Assembly: GCA_049322695.1 (NCBI GenBank)
Contig: JBMORW010000026.1
Coordinates: 1-64,000 of the forward strand
DNA: 64,000 nucleotides
Reading direction: 5' to 3'
DNA from: CALGKJ01 sp049322695
GTDB lineage: Bacteria; Bacillota; Clostridia; Lutisporales; Lutisporaceae
The notes below the pieces were generated by a model. The model did not search any database and had not been told where the DNA came from. It worked only from the letters and a program-made list of their open reading frames with translations. This document shows positions 43,580 to 52,362 of the stretch, one piece after another. A program made the position numbers and the translations under genes. Position 1 is the stretch's first letter. Every line of letters starts with the position of its first letter.

Positions 43580-44344
43580 TTATTTGCTGTTATGCATTTT
43601 ATCATCAGTCAATCTATTGCTTTTTATTCTTCTCAGGTATATAAATATCAGTACAAAAACAATTATTGTAATGAGGCTTACTAGCTGAGCAGTTCTCATG
43701 CCCAGGAACATCAGACTGTCAGTTCTCAGTCCTTCTATAAAGAATCTTGCTGCAGAGTATAATATTCCGTATAGAAGAAATACTTCTCCGGCAGCTTTCT
43801 TTTTTCTGCGATAGTAAATCAAGAAAAAGAAAACTAAAAAATTCCACAGCGATTCATATAGAAAAGTAGGATGAACCTTTACGCCGTCAACCATAATCCC
43901 CCATGGAAGGTCTGTAGGAACTCCGTGTGCTTCACCGTTTATGAAGTTTCCCCATCTTCCTATTGCCTGGCCAATGATTATACTTGGTGCTGTTATATCA
44001 GCAACTTCCCTGAAGGATATTTTTTTCACTCTTGTAAATATGTACCCTGTGACAACAGCGGCAATCAAGCCGCCATGAATCGCCAAACCTCCTCCGCGTA
44101 TGTTGAATATCTGGAGCAAATCGTTACTATAATAGTTCCATTCAAATATTACATAATATAATCTGGCACCGACAACTGCCATCGGTATGCACCAAAGTGC
44201 CAAATCTATTATGATTTCAGGATTATATCCCTGTCTTTTTGCTTCTCTGTATGCCATAAGTATGCCTAAAAGCATACCCAATGAAATCAGTATTCCGTAC
44301 CATCTTATGGAAATGCCGAATATCTCAAATGCTATTGGATCCAT
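43580..44344 (-). CDS. lgt: Prolipoprotein diacylglyceryl transferase
   Basis: This is a 254-aa membrane enzyme that transfers diacylglycerol to the lipobox Cys of prolipoproteins such as PstS here. Seven helices are expected. It has ISIRWYGILISLGMLLG near residue 10, RGGGLAIHGGLI, the Lgt signature IGRWGNFINGEAHG near residue 133, and HPTFLYESLWN. The ATG follows GGGAGG. It stands alone between the Spo0E-like gene and the next protease gene. Confidence 0.96.
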   Translation of the reverse strand: MDPIAFEIFGISIRWYGILISLGMLLGILMAYREAKRQGYNPEIIIDLALWCIPMAVVGARLYYVIFEWNYYSNDLLQIFNIRGGGLAIHGGLIAAVVTGYIFTRVKKISFREVADITAPSIIIGQAIGRWGNFINGEAHGVPTDLPWGIMVDGVKVHPTFLYESLWNFLVFFFLIYYRRKKKAAGEVFLLYGILYSAARFFIEGLRTDSLMFLGMRTAQLVSLITIIVFVLIFIYLRRIKSNRLTDDKMHNSK

Positions 44345-44502
44345 ATAATACCTCCCGAATACGTATTATCCATATTTACATTGTCTTCCTGTTTGATTAT
44401 AATTATTTTCAACATCAACTGTCAAGTTTATTCAGAAGGCGTTGGCGAGAACGAACCTTAAAGACCTTATTTGATTGAGTCCGTTCTCAATTAATGCAGC
44501 TT

Positions 44503-45330
44503 TCACTCAATACCTTTTATATCTACCTTTGCTTCTGTTATTTCCATTATAGATGAAAAATCCTTTTTCTGCATATAATCATCATAGGCAAGATAAAGCG
44601 CCCATATAATATTCCACAAATCCCCATCAGCACTGACTACGTTCAAGCCGATGTCATTCAGTGCTTCCTTCCTGTTTATGCAGTAGCCATGAGAAAAATA
44701 TCTCTCGGTCATTATCTTTGTGACAGCCTTGGCTCTTTCTTTATTGTTCTTAAACATGTTTTTTGCCAGCAGAGCTTCCGCATACTGATAGGATGCCTTT
44801 ATTGATTTTTCATAATCTCCGATTATCCAAGGATCCAGCTTGTTGATAATAGTATTGAAAAGTGATGATGTAATGTCCGGATTAGCACTTGCCGTTATCC
44901 TTTCCTCCATGTAATCCACACAAAGTCTTATGGCTTGCACGGGAACCCATAAATCATTATACAGAGGATGCTTTACAAGAGGGTCTATGGGTCCTAGCTC
45001 CGAAGTGGGTCCCATTATTATTTCGTCTGCTCCGATAGCTATCATAGTAGCTGCACTTTTAGCGACAAATGGAATAATCACGCCGAAATAGTCGCAGAAC
45101 TCTCTAATCATATTAACTATCTTGTATGGAGTATCAACAGCGCCGCCATAGCTGTTAAGAAAAAGATCTATTCTTTTAGTCTTCCCGATACTGCATAATT
45201 GCTTATACAGCGGTACCAATACATAATCATCCATGGGAAAAAAAGACATGTAGCAAATCACCCTGGTATCAAGGGCATTTTCTATGTTTTTTATCAAGCT
45301 GATGCGCTTTTTATTTGATACATTTATCAT
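44503..45330 (-). CDS. Serine dehydrogenase-type (SDH/ClpP-fold) protease
   Basis: This is a 275-aa protein of the SDH_sah/S49-related group. The ClpP-like core has FLNSYGGAVDTPYKIVNMI near residue 70, the nucleophile Ser in PFVAKSAATMIAIGADEI, and MGPTSELGPIDP. The C-terminal helices include KIMTERYFSHGYCINR. No membrane helix is present, so it is probably cytoplasmic. The start is ATG 45330 behind GAGGGG; an upstream in-frame start adds 18 residues. The substrate is unknown. The gaps on either side show no other gene. Confidence 0.8.
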   Translation of the reverse strand: MINVSNKKRISLIKNIENALDTRVICYMSFFPMDDYVLVPLYKQLCSIGKTKRIDLFLNSYGGAVDTPYKIVNMIREFCDYFGVIIPFVAKSAATMIAIGADEIIMGPTSELGPIDPLVKHPLYNDLWVPVQAIRLCVDYMEERITASANPDITSSLFNTIINKLDPWIIGDYEKSIKASYQYAEALLAKNMFKNNKERAKAVTKIMTERYFSHGYCINRKEALNDIGLNVVSADGDLWNIIWALYLAYDDYMQKKDFSSIMEITEAKVDIKGIE

Positions 45331-45470
45331 GATAGGACCCCTCTCATACAAAGTAACCACTGGTATATGGAATGTCATAACCATAAGCGGGTTTCCATAT
45401 CAGCAATTTCTAATAAATATAATATGTAGGGGCAACTTTTATAGTGATGCTTTAATTTGCTTAAACAAGC

Positions 45471-45506
45471 AAAAAAAGTGCATTTCCATAAAAGTGGAAA
45501 TGCACT
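45471..45506 (-). terminator. Terminator of the deoC operon
   Basis: A perfect 11-bp stem AGTGCATTTCC/GGAAATGCACT (45496-45506 with 45477-45487) is followed on the minus strand by a run of seven U residues, 16 bp after the deoC stop. Confidence 0.85.
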
Positions 45507-45521
45507 CGTTTCAGTTGTATT

Positions 45522-46184
45522 TTATTCCGTCATTTCGTTCAAAATGCTTATTGAAGCACTTGCACCTATTCTTGTCGCTCCTGCTTCAATCATTTTCATT
45601 GCCGTTGCCAGATCTCTTACACCACCTGAAGCCTTAACTCCAAGCTCTTCCCCTACTGTCTTTCTCATAAGAGCTATATCTTCAGCCTTTGCTCCTGCAG
45701 TGGAGAAGCCTGTTGATGTCTTCACATAATCGGCTCCAGCCTTCTTGGATAACTCACATGCCTTGATCTTTTCTTCGTCAGTCAGCAGACATGTTTCAAT
45801 AATCACCTTCAAAAGTGCCTTATCCTTGCACGCATCCACAACAGCCTTTATGTCTCTTTCAACAAGCTCAAGATTGCCGGACTTCAATGCACCGATGTTG
45901 ATAACCATGTCAACCTCTGTGGCACCCTGTTCTATAGCCTTTGCAGCTTCAAAGGCTTTTACCTCAGGTATTGTTGCACCCAGCGGGAAGCCTACCACAG
46001 TACATACCTTTACTTCAGAATCCTTTAGGTATGAGTAAGCTAGCTCAACATAGCTCGGGTTTACACATACGGAAGCAAACTTGTACTCAAGTGCCTCCTT
46101 ACATAATTTTGTTACATCATTTGCTGTTGCTTCAGGCTTCAGAACCGTATGGTCAATATATACGGCCAGTGTTTTCTTGTCCAT
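45522..46184 (-). CDS. deoC: Deoxyribose-phosphate aldolase
   Basis: This is a 220-aa TIM-barrel aldolase splitting 2-deoxyribose 5-phosphate into glyceraldehyde 3-phosphate and acetaldehyde. Its motifs are YIDHTVLKPEA at the start, VCTVVGFPLGA, EVDMVINIGALKSG, LLKVIIETCLLTDEEK, and the Schiff-base Lys in GADYVKTSTGFSTAGA near residue 153. The ATG follows TGGAGG. It lies 20 bp after pduL. Acetaldehyde from DeoC could feed acyl-CoA and PduL chemistry, but no aldehyde dehydrogenase is present here. Confidence 0.97.
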   Translation of the reverse strand: MDKKTLAVYIDHTVLKPEATANDVTKLCKEALEYKFASVCVNPSYVELAYSYLKDSEVKVCTVVGFPLGATIPEVKAFEAAKAIEQGATEVDMVINIGALKSGNLELVERDIKAVVDACKDKALLKVIIETCLLTDEEKIKACELSKKAGADYVKTSTGFSTAGAKAEDIALMRKTVGEELGVKASGGVRDLATAMKMIEAGATRIGASASISILNEMTE

Positions 46185-46204
46185 TCATATTCCTCCAATC
46201 AAAA

Positions 46205-46777
46205 CTATATTATTATTTCACCTAAGGCTCCGTTCTTGATGCCTGCTGCATTGCCTTCTTCAATATCAATATGCATATCAAGCGCATATTCAGGATGTAC
46301 TCTGATAACAACATTTTCAAATACAAGTGCTCTCTCGTCACCGACCTTGACCTTTACTATATCTCGGTCCTTTACTCCGAACTTCGGCGCATCATCTGTG
46401 TGCATATGTATATGTCTTGCTGCAACCATTACGCCCTTGTCCAGCTGAACTTGCCCCCTGGGTCCTACTATAGTACAACCCGGAGTTCCATCCATCTTGC
46501 CTGAAGGCCTTACAACTGCATCAACTCCTAGTGTTCTTGCATCAAATACTGAAATCTCTATTTGAGTTTCAGGTCTTACAGGACCAAGTATTCTAACACC
46601 CTTTATCGTGCCCTTTGGTCCTATCATATCAATCTTTTCCTCACAGGCATATTGTCCCGGTTGGGATAAATCCTTCATTACAGTCAACGCATGCCCTTCA
46701 CCGAATAATATTTCCAAATGCTCCTTCGAAATGTGAGCGTGTCTGTTTGATAAGCTTACTGGTACCATTTTTTCCAT
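46205..46777 (-). CDS. pduL: PduL-type phosphate acyltransferase
   Basis: This is a 190-aa enzyme that interconverts acyl-CoA and acyl phosphate. The two PduL barrels carry the zinc-binding His clusters SNRHAHISKEHLE near residue 10 and VAARHIHMHTDDAPKFG near residue 120, plus VVRPSGKMDGTPGC. It lacks an N-terminal encapsulation peptide and no shell genes are nearby, so a cytosolic phosphotransacetylase role is more likely than a microcompartment role. The ATG follows AGGAGG, 28 bp after the SCIFF maturase. Confidence 0.92.
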   Translation of the reverse strand: MEKMVPVSLSNRHAHISKEHLEILFGEGHALTVMKDLSQPGQYACEEKIDMIGPKGTIKGVRILGPVRPETQIEISVFDARTLGVDAVVRPSGKMDGTPGCTIVGPRGQVQLDKGVMVAARHIHMHTDDAPKFGVKDRDIVKVKVGDERALVFENVVIRVHPEYALDMHIDIEEGNAAGIKNGALGEIII

Positions 46778-46805
46778 TTTATTTTCCTCCTAATAAGTTT
46801 AAAAA

Positions 46806-48164
46806 TTAAATGCTATGCTTTAGGTGCTCATAGACCTTAAGCATAATTGCACATTCTATTCTCTTTCTCTGAAGCTTGCATTCCATATCGTAAGGCTTTT
46901 TCAGATCCTCGTTGAAGGCTACTGCGTTGGCCTGACAGCCGCCACTGCAGTAAAATTTAGCCCAGCAGTCCTTGCAGCCTTCCTTATGATAAACCGTATT
47001 ATTTGAAAAAGCCATTTGAAGCTCTTTATTCTTTATACCTTCAAATACATTTCCCATAAGATATCCCTGCTTGCCAACAAACTGATGACAGGGATACAGC
47101 TCTCCGTCCGGAGTGACAGCGAAATATTCAACGCCTGCACCGCACGAAGACACCCTTTTGTATACACATGGGCCTCCATCCAAGTCCATGAGGAAATGAT
47201 AATACCTGAAGCCTTTTCCTGCTTCGGAATATTCTATGTACCTTCTGGAAAGCTCTTCATACTGTTCATGGATTTTGCCGATATGCTCTTCCTTCAGTGC
47301 ATAATTTTCATCAGCTTCCGCAACCACAGGCTCTATTGATATCTCCTTGAAGCCCTGCTCTGCAAGAAACAGCACATCCTCACAAAAATCAAGATTATAA
47401 GCCGTAAATGTTCCCCTTATATAATAACTCTTATCTTCTCTTTTAGCCACAAAATCTTTTATTTTTGGCATTATTTCATCAAAGGTGCCGGATTCATCCT
47501 GAAACCTTCTCATATTATCGTTGACTTCTTTTCTGCCGTCTATACTAAGCACTACATTGTCCATGTTTTCATTCAAAAAACCAATTACTGCATCATCTAA
47601 GAGTGTAGCATTTGTAGTAATTGTAAAGCCTATTCTTTTTCCATATTCTTTTTGTATTTCGCGGCCGTACTCAACTGCAGCCTTTACTACATCAAAATTC
47701 AAAAGAGGCTCTCCGCCAAAAAAATCTACTTCTAAACGCTTTCTGTTTCCGGAGGATTCCAGCAGAAAATCTATTGCCTTTTTAGCAATCTCCGCAGGCA
47801 TCAGCTTCCTTCCGCCATGATAATCCCCTGCAGAAGCAAAGCAATATCCGCATCTGATATTGCAATCATGTGCAATGTTCAGACATAATGCCTTTGTATG
47901 ATAATCTCTCTCTTCGTTTAGCACCTTATCCATATATCCATCAGTTGAAAACAGCTGTCCCTGTTTTTCAAGCTGCTTCAACTCTTCATATGCCTCTTTT
48001 ATTGCTGTTTTATCATATTTATGTAGTAGACTGCTGCATATTTCATCAAAATCCTTGTCATACAGCTCAAGAATATCATAAGATATGTCATCAACTGCAT
48101 GTACAGTGCCGCTGTGAACATCAATGACAATCTTCAACCCGTTCAATTCATATTTATGTATCAA
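46806..48164 (-). CDS. SCIFF-type radical SAM/SPASM peptide maturase
   Basis: This is a 452-aa enzyme. The N-terminal part (ELNGLKIVIDVHSGTVHAVD) resembles the precursor-binding domain of SCIFF maturases. The radical SAM cluster is CNIRCGYCFASAGDYHG near residue 100. The SPASM domain near the end has CVYKRVSSCGAG, PDGELYPCHQF and CKDCWAKFYCSGGCQAN. The family makes Cys-Thr thioether links in a six-Cys peptide. I choose TTG 48164, behind GGGGGAT; an ATG 11 codons upstream has no ribosome site. The precursor, normally just upstream, is missing: 48165-48295 has no Cys-rich frame. Confidence 0.85.
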   Translation of the reverse strand: MIHKYELNGLKIVIDVHSGTVHAVDDISYDILELYDKDFDEICSSLLHKYDKTAIKEAYEELKQLEKQGQLFSTDGYMDKVLNEERDYHTKALCLNIAHDCNIRCGYCFASAGDYHGGRKLMPAEIAKKAIDFLLESSGNRKRLEVDFFGGEPLLNFDVVKAAVEYGREIQKEYGKRIGFTITTNATLLDDAVIGFLNENMDNVVLSIDGRKEVNDNMRRFQDESGTFDEIMPKIKDFVAKREDKSYYIRGTFTAYNLDFCEDVLFLAEQGFKEISIEPVVAEADENYALKEEHIGKIHEQYEELSRRYIEYSEAGKGFRYYHFLMDLDGGPCVYKRVSSCGAGVEYFAVTPDGELYPCHQFVGKQGYLMGNVFEGIKNKELQMAFSNNTVYHKEGCKDCWAKFYCSGGCQANAVAFNEDLKKPYDMECKLQRKRIECAIMLKVYEHLKHSI

Positions 48165-48295
48165 TTTTTTATCCCCCGCAAGGCAAATTTCAATCATTAT
48201 TCTATATTAATTTGTCAGCACTGTCAAATTTAAAGTATAAAGGATTCTCTGCACAGATTATTCCTGCATCTTCAAACATATCAAGGTTTTTGCAT

Positions 48296-48335
48296 AGAAA
48301 AACCGGTGCTCAGCAATAAATGCTTCGGCACCGGC
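48296..48335 (-). terminator. Terminator after the CxxU protein gene
   Basis: Stem GCCGGTGC/GCACCGG (48328-48335 with 48303-48309), with an inner AGCA/TGCT pairing, is followed by UUUUUC on the minus strand. It separates this gene from the SCIFF maturase. Confidence 0.8.
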
Positions 48336-48344
48336 ATAACCTTT

Positions 48345-48539
48345 TTATTGTTCTTCAGCTTCATTTAATCTATTAACAAGTTGGTCGGGATTCAACCTAT
48401 ATCTGAGAGCAGCCTGCTCTACCGTCATATACAGAGCTCCGCCTCAGCCAAAGCACTTGATCCCGTTCTCCTTGAACACTCTTTCGAGCTCGGGGTGCTT
48501 GTATAATATGTCATCAATGACCATATTCTTATTAATCAT
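48345..48539 (-). CDS. DUF1858/ScdA-N-like redox protein with in-frame UGA, candidate selenoprotein
   Basis: The frame starts at ATG 48539 behind AGAGGTGAT, has one TGA at codon 32 (48444-48446), and ends at TAA 48345, 64 residues in all. Before the TGA it reads VIDDILYKHPELERVFKENG then IKCFG; after it, GGALYMTVEQAALRYRLNP. The TGA stands exactly where this helical domain family has the second Cys of CxxC, giving CFGU. A hairpin with a GGC loop begins 23 nt after the TGA, as bacterial SECIS elements do. The gene lies 112 bp after a thioredoxin-reductase-like gene. The alternative is a Cys-to-stop nonsense mutation, leaving a 31-aa product. Confidence 0.65.
48406..48420 (-). promoter_or_regulatory. 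SECIS-like hairpin
   Basis: On the minus strand AGAGCA and TGCTCT form a perfect 6-bp stem with loop GGC, starting 23 nt after the in-frame TGA. Position, short stem and G at the loop start fit bacterial SECIS rules; a weaker alternative stem (GCTCT/AGAGC) starts 6 nt after the TGA. Confidence 0.45.
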
Positions 48540-48651
48540 ACTATCACCTCTTATTTATTATATGCATAGCAACAATCAAATACATACCCTTACGGGGTAG
48601 GTGTTGTCTGTTTATATTATAGAATTTATAGAAAAGATTGTCAATCATTGT

Positions 48652-49509
48652 TTATTCAGTTTTCGAATCCAAATATTTAACTGCACTTAGCGCAGCAACA
48701 TTACCCTCTCCTACAGCCTTAGCTATCTGGTAGGGCTTACCTGTGCAGTCGCCGCAGGCAAATACACCCGGAATACTGGTAGCCATGTTCCTGTCAACCT
48801 TTATGGAGCCTTCCTCAAGCTCTAAGCCTTCTATAAGCTGATTCACCGGCAGCACATTTCTTATTATGAATACTGCATCGAGCTTTATTTCTCTTTTATC
48901 GGTTTTCAAAGCAGCTATCTTATTTCCATCCCCGAGTATACCTGACACCTTCTCATTAACCAGCTTAATTTTATCATTAAGGTGCGGCTCCTTTTTATAT
49001 GTTGGGATGTAATATACCTCTGAGCATATTTCAGAGAGATAGCGTGCTTCCTCTTCCCCTTCCTCATTTTCAGATATGATTGCCACGGACTTGTTTTTAT
49101 AAAGGGGGCCGTCGCAGGTTGCGCAATAACCTACTCCTTTACCGAGATACTCCCTCTCTCCTTCGATATACTTATACTTTGCATGGCCTGTAGCTATAAT
49201 AATACTCCTTGCATCGTAGAACTCATTGCCGGCATTAAGTGCAAAATAGTCACCCATATTCAGAATGTTATATACCTTATTTGTCTTAAGCTCAACTCCC
49301 ATTTCAGCCGCATGCCTCTTATAGGCTTCCAAAAGCTCTGTTCCGTTAATACCCGGCATTCCGGGATAATTGTCGATCTGTGGTGCTCTCATAAGACCTG
49401 TGACCTTTTCACTGCCTGCAAGCACTAAAAAATTCTTGTTTCTGATTTTAAGATTAAGGGAAGCTGATAATGCAGCAGGTCCGCCGCCGATAACTATAAC
49501 ATCCATCAT
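48652..49509 (-). CDS. Thioredoxin-reductase-like flavoprotein
   Basis: This is a 285-aa pyridine nucleotide-disulfide oxidoreductase. The N-terminal FAD loop is VIVIGGGPAALSASLNLKI, the redox motif is GYCATCDGPLYKNK near residue 130, and the second FAD motif is PGVFACGDCTGKPYQIAKAV near the end. The NADPH loop region (SVAIISENEEGEEEARYL) lacks the classic GGGxxA, so the electron donor could be ferredoxin or other. The ATG follows GGAGGTATG. It is followed by the CxxU protein, its possible redox partner, and preceded 3 bp upstream by a CPBP protease. Confidence 0.88.
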   Translation of the reverse strand: MMDVIVIGGGPAALSASLNLKIRNKNFLVLAGSEKVTGLMRAPQIDNYPGMPGINGTELLEAYKRHAAEMGVELKTNKVYNILNMGDYFALNAGNEFYDARSIIIATGHAKYKYIEGEREYLGKGVGYCATCDGPLYKNKSVAIISENEEGEEEARYLSEICSEVYYIPTYKKEPHLNDKIKLVNEKVSGILGDGNKIAALKTDKREIKLDAVFIIRNVLPVNQLIEGLELEEGSIKVDRNMATSIPGVFACGDCTGKPYQIAKAVGEGNVAALSAVKYLDSKTE

Positions 49510-49512
49510 ATG

Positions 49513-50496
49513 TTACATACCTCCAAAGAATAATTTAAGTAGTGAAGTTCCTGTTGAAATAAAGAACAGCGCATTTACCGCCCAATACAAAAAAACCAAA
49601 ACTCCTGCATATATAGGCCAGGAGACTCTTATGTTTTTCAACATGCTTCCCAGGCCTATCGACTGAGTCTCAACCTGACGTCCTTTACTTCTTTCATTTA
49701 ACGCCATCATGGCAAATATCATTATTGCTCCTGCGAATACTGCAATAATACCGAACAAAACGGCAGTTACTATGAGAGAAAGTGTGTTGACACCTGACTG
49801 CGCAGCATGTATATCCATGTTTTTATAAAACGGCAGATTCATTATCACATATCCAAGGGATACAGATACTGCATTATTGATAAAATGTCCCAGCATCCCC
49901 GCAAAAATAGAATCTGTCTTGTATACTACATACCCGAGCAAAACGCCCAAAAACATAGGCCCTAAAAGGTTTTGCACATTGAGATGCATTATTCCGAACA
50001 ATACCGAGCTTAACCCTATGCTCTTCCACATACCCAGCTTTTCATAGCTTCTCATTACCAGCCCTCTGAACAATATTTCCTCACAGATTCCGGCAGAGCC
50101 GGCAAAAAGTAATATATAAAGCATATACTGACTTGAGTTTTCTGCAAAAGGCACTGGATTTGGCAGCAGCTGACCAAATAGGCTCACTATTATGTTTCCA
50201 AGAATATTAATAAAAATAGCAACAAAATAACCTGATAAAAAAATGGCAGCAACAAGAAATACATCAGTAATACTAAGCTTATTGAATCTGAAGACTCTTC
50301 TGATGCTGTCCCTTTTAATCAATGTATAGATAAATGCAGGTGCCGCTATAAGCAGAAACTCCGTAATAAGTATTCCTGAGTTCAGGTCAATGCTTTGTAC
50401 GACACTTCCGACACTCATTAGCAGTAAAATACATATTAAAAAAACTAGGTTTCCGCCAAAAATTGTGATTTTATTTTCTTTGTTCTGCAGCTCCAA
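49513..50496 (-). CDS. CPBP-family intramembrane metalloprotease
   Basis: This is a 327-aa membrane protein with about eight helices. The Abi/CPBP motifs are CEEILFRGLVMRSYEKLG near residue 140, FGIMHLNVQN near 168 and GMLGHFINNAVSV near 205, giving the conserved Glu-Glu-Arg, His and His-Asn residues. Family members cleave prenylated or membrane peptides or act in immunity to bacteriocins. The start is TTG 50496 behind GGAGGTC. The gene sits between a GerMN lipoprotein (12 bp) and the flavoprotein (3 bp), so it is likely cotranscribed. Confidence 0.88.
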   Translation of the reverse strand: MELQNKENKITIFGGNLVFLICILLLMSVGSVVQSIDLNSGILITEFLLIAAPAFIYTLIKRDSIRRVFRFNKLSITDVFLVAAIFLSGYFVAIFINILGNIIVSLFGQLLPNPVPFAENSSQYMLYILLFAGSAGICEEILFRGLVMRSYEKLGMWKSIGLSSVLFGIMHLNVQNLLGPMFLGVLLGYVVYKTDSIFAGMLGHFINNAVSVSLGYVIMNLPFYKNMDIHAAQSGVNTLSLIVTAVLFGIIAVFAGAIMIFAMMALNERSKGRQVETQSIGLGSMLKNIRVSWPIYAGVLVFLYWAVNALFFISTGTSLLKLFFGGM

Positions 50497-50508
50497 TATC
50501 TTGACCTC

Positions 50509-51420
50509 CTATTGTCTGTATATTCTATCCTCTCTTCTTTCCAAAGGCTCTGTAACTACTACATGTTCAATCGCCATAGGCTTTCCTTCAACAGTAAGAA
50601 GCACTCCTCTGATACCCTCCAGTTCTGTTAACGAGTTAACTATTGAGCTCAAGGTCATGTCCTCACCGGCAGCACCTCTGGAATGCTTTGTCAGCATCTC
50701 AGCGGAAAAATCAATGCTTACCACATCACCATTAACTGATATGCTCAGTATCTTGGCTTCTGCAGGTATAGTTCTGTGGAGATTCTGGCTTTTGGGACCT
50801 TCTATCAGGCCTTCGATTATTTTTCTGCAAAGCTCCTCTACAGCTGCTTCCTTATCTATATTTATGTTCCTCTTCTCCGGTACAACGAACATTGCCTGTG
50901 AGTCAGCAAAATATAGAGTAATCTCTCTCTGCTCTCCTCCTGGTGAAAAATCAATGTATTCCATAAATCCGTAAGGCATTCCGCTGGGAGCAACAAACTC
51001 CTTGCCTTCTATAAGCAGCTTCACTCTTTTTACTTCCTCAAACTGCAGCATAGTATTAACAATAGACGCAACAACTCCTGCCTCATGCATTGCACCCGAA
51101 AACCTGTTGAACTCTTCAGACAGGTTGAGACTCACATCCGTACCCTCAAAAACCACTTGCAAAAGCTTGGGTGTATCCTCATACTCCCACTCAAACTTAT
51201 TTCTTTCCTTAGGCCCCTTAAAATATTCTTCAACTGTTTTTTCAATAAGCTCCACATTATTTCTATACTCTATTTCCCTGATTTCTTTGCCAAGTCCTGT
51301 ATTTCCCTTTAAGGAATAGAACACATCTATTTCCTGTACTTTTAAAGTTTCTTCAGGCTTTTGAGCACATGCCGATAAAAGCAATGCAATAGACAATAGT
51401 ATAGGCAGTAACCGTTTCAT
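50509..51420 (-). CDS. GerMN-domain lipoprotein
   Basis: This is a 303-aa lipoprotein with lipobox LSACA (Cys at residue 18) and two GerMN repeats, about 30-165 and 170-290. Each ends in a motif such as VVASIVNTMLQFEEVKRVKL or SSIVNSLTELEGIRGVLLTV. GerM-type proteins take part in spore cortex synthesis and germination in Bacillus. The ATG overlaps the stop of the DUF1461 gene (ATGA) and follows GGGGGAATG. A sporulation role is inferred from the family. Confidence 0.85.
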   Translation of the reverse strand: MKRLLPILLSIALLLSACAQKPEETLKVQEIDVFYSLKGNTGLGKEIREIEYRNNVELIEKTVEEYFKGPKERNKFEWEYEDTPKLLQVVFEGTDVSLNLSEEFNRFSGAMHEAGVVASIVNTMLQFEEVKRVKLLIEGKEFVAPSGMPYGFMEYIDFSPGGEQREITLYFADSQAMFVVPEKRNINIDKEAAVEELCRKIIEGLIEGPKSQNLHRTIPAEAKILSISVNGDVVSIDFSAEMLTKHSRGAAGEDMTLSSIVNSLTELEGIRGVLLTVEGKPMAIEHVVVTEPLERREDRIYRQ

Positions 51421-52124
51421 TGGACATTCCCCCTATATTTTCTTTTTTTATATAATATGTATATTATTGAACAGCTAAAAATAACGACAAGCTCTAAAAT
51501 ATACAGGCAGCCTATTCTATATGCAGTGTCTGCGAAAAAGCTTTCGGGAAATATATTTACCAGAGTATCTGCTTTCGGATCCAGCAGCCATAAATCATTT
51601 GTGAAAAATATTTCATGGAATATTGTAAAGTATCTGTTAAAATCACTGTACATCAACAATATCAGGACCAGAACAGGAAGCAATCCGGTGCAGGACAGCC
51701 ATATTCCAAATCTGCCAATGGCTTTGCTGCTTTTTTTGAAGCTAAAAAAAAGAAGAACAAAAATCACCATATAGGCAGCAGCCAAGTTTCTTAAAAGTCT
51801 TCCCTTTGAAAAAAGTTCCTTTACATCTACCATATGAAGCTTATCACGTTGGCTGAAGAACTCTCTTTCCTCACCGCCCATAAAAGCCTTAAAATCCAGA
51901 TTATCTCTTCTGCCCTCCATATAAAGCAAGAGCTTTTCGGTAGAGTTCATAAGCTCCTCCATTGTCATTGACAGCCTTGAGGGAACTTCATATTTTTCAT
52001 ATTGCTTCACATAATAGCTTCTGTCAAAGGCAACAAGCTGTACATCGGTAAAAAGCAGAAAAAGAAGTGAAGATAATACAAACACTGCCGCTGCAAAAGA
52101 CATAAGGATTTTTTTTACAATCAT
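51417..52124 (-). CDS. Integral membrane protein, DUF1461/TIGR01906 type
   Basis: This is a 235-aa membrane protein with about five helices: an N-terminal helix (AAAVFVLSSLLFLLF), an extracytoplasmic loop with MTMEELMNSTEKLLLYMEGR and REFFSQRDKLHMVDVKELF, and a C-terminal set of helices. These loop motifs define the family; its function is unknown. It is coupled to the GerMN lipoprotein. The 52125-52362 divergent region upstream shows no gene. Confidence 0.85.
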   Translation of the reverse strand: MIVKKILMSFAAAVFVLSSLLFLLFTDVQLVAFDRSYYVKQYEKYEVPSRLSMTMEELMNSTEKLLLYMEGRRDNLDFKAFMGGEEREFFSQRDKLHMVDVKELFSKGRLLRNLAAAYMVIFVLLFFSFKKSSKAIGRFGIWLSCTGLLPVLVLILLMYSDFNRYFTIFHEIFFTNDLWLLDPKADTLVNIFPESFFADTAYRIGCLYILELVVIFSCSIIYILYKKRKYRGNVQ

Positions 52125-52362
52125 CAGAAAATTCTCCTTGCAAGTAATTATTTATACGCTTTATCATCTATCTTATTTTATCAGAAAAATCAGCTAAAAA
52201 AAAGAAATACTCCCTTAGTATTTAATATTTCGGTTTAAACAGCAAAATTATATGTTACTGTTACTGAAAAAAATATCAGATAGTCAACCAAAAAATTAAG
52301 TCAGAAATAATCATATAGTCTAATATTCAGCTTAATGGAAACAATATATAAGAGGTGATTTG

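Noticed and set aside
46205..46777. Bacterial microcompartment locus around pduL
   Set aside because: No shell protein, aldehyde dehydrogenase or encapsulation peptide is visible nearby.
48202..48279. 25-codon minus-strand ORF before the SCIFF maturase as a possible SCIFF precursor
   Set aside because: It has one Cys, no ribosome site and no SCIFF spacing of six Cys.
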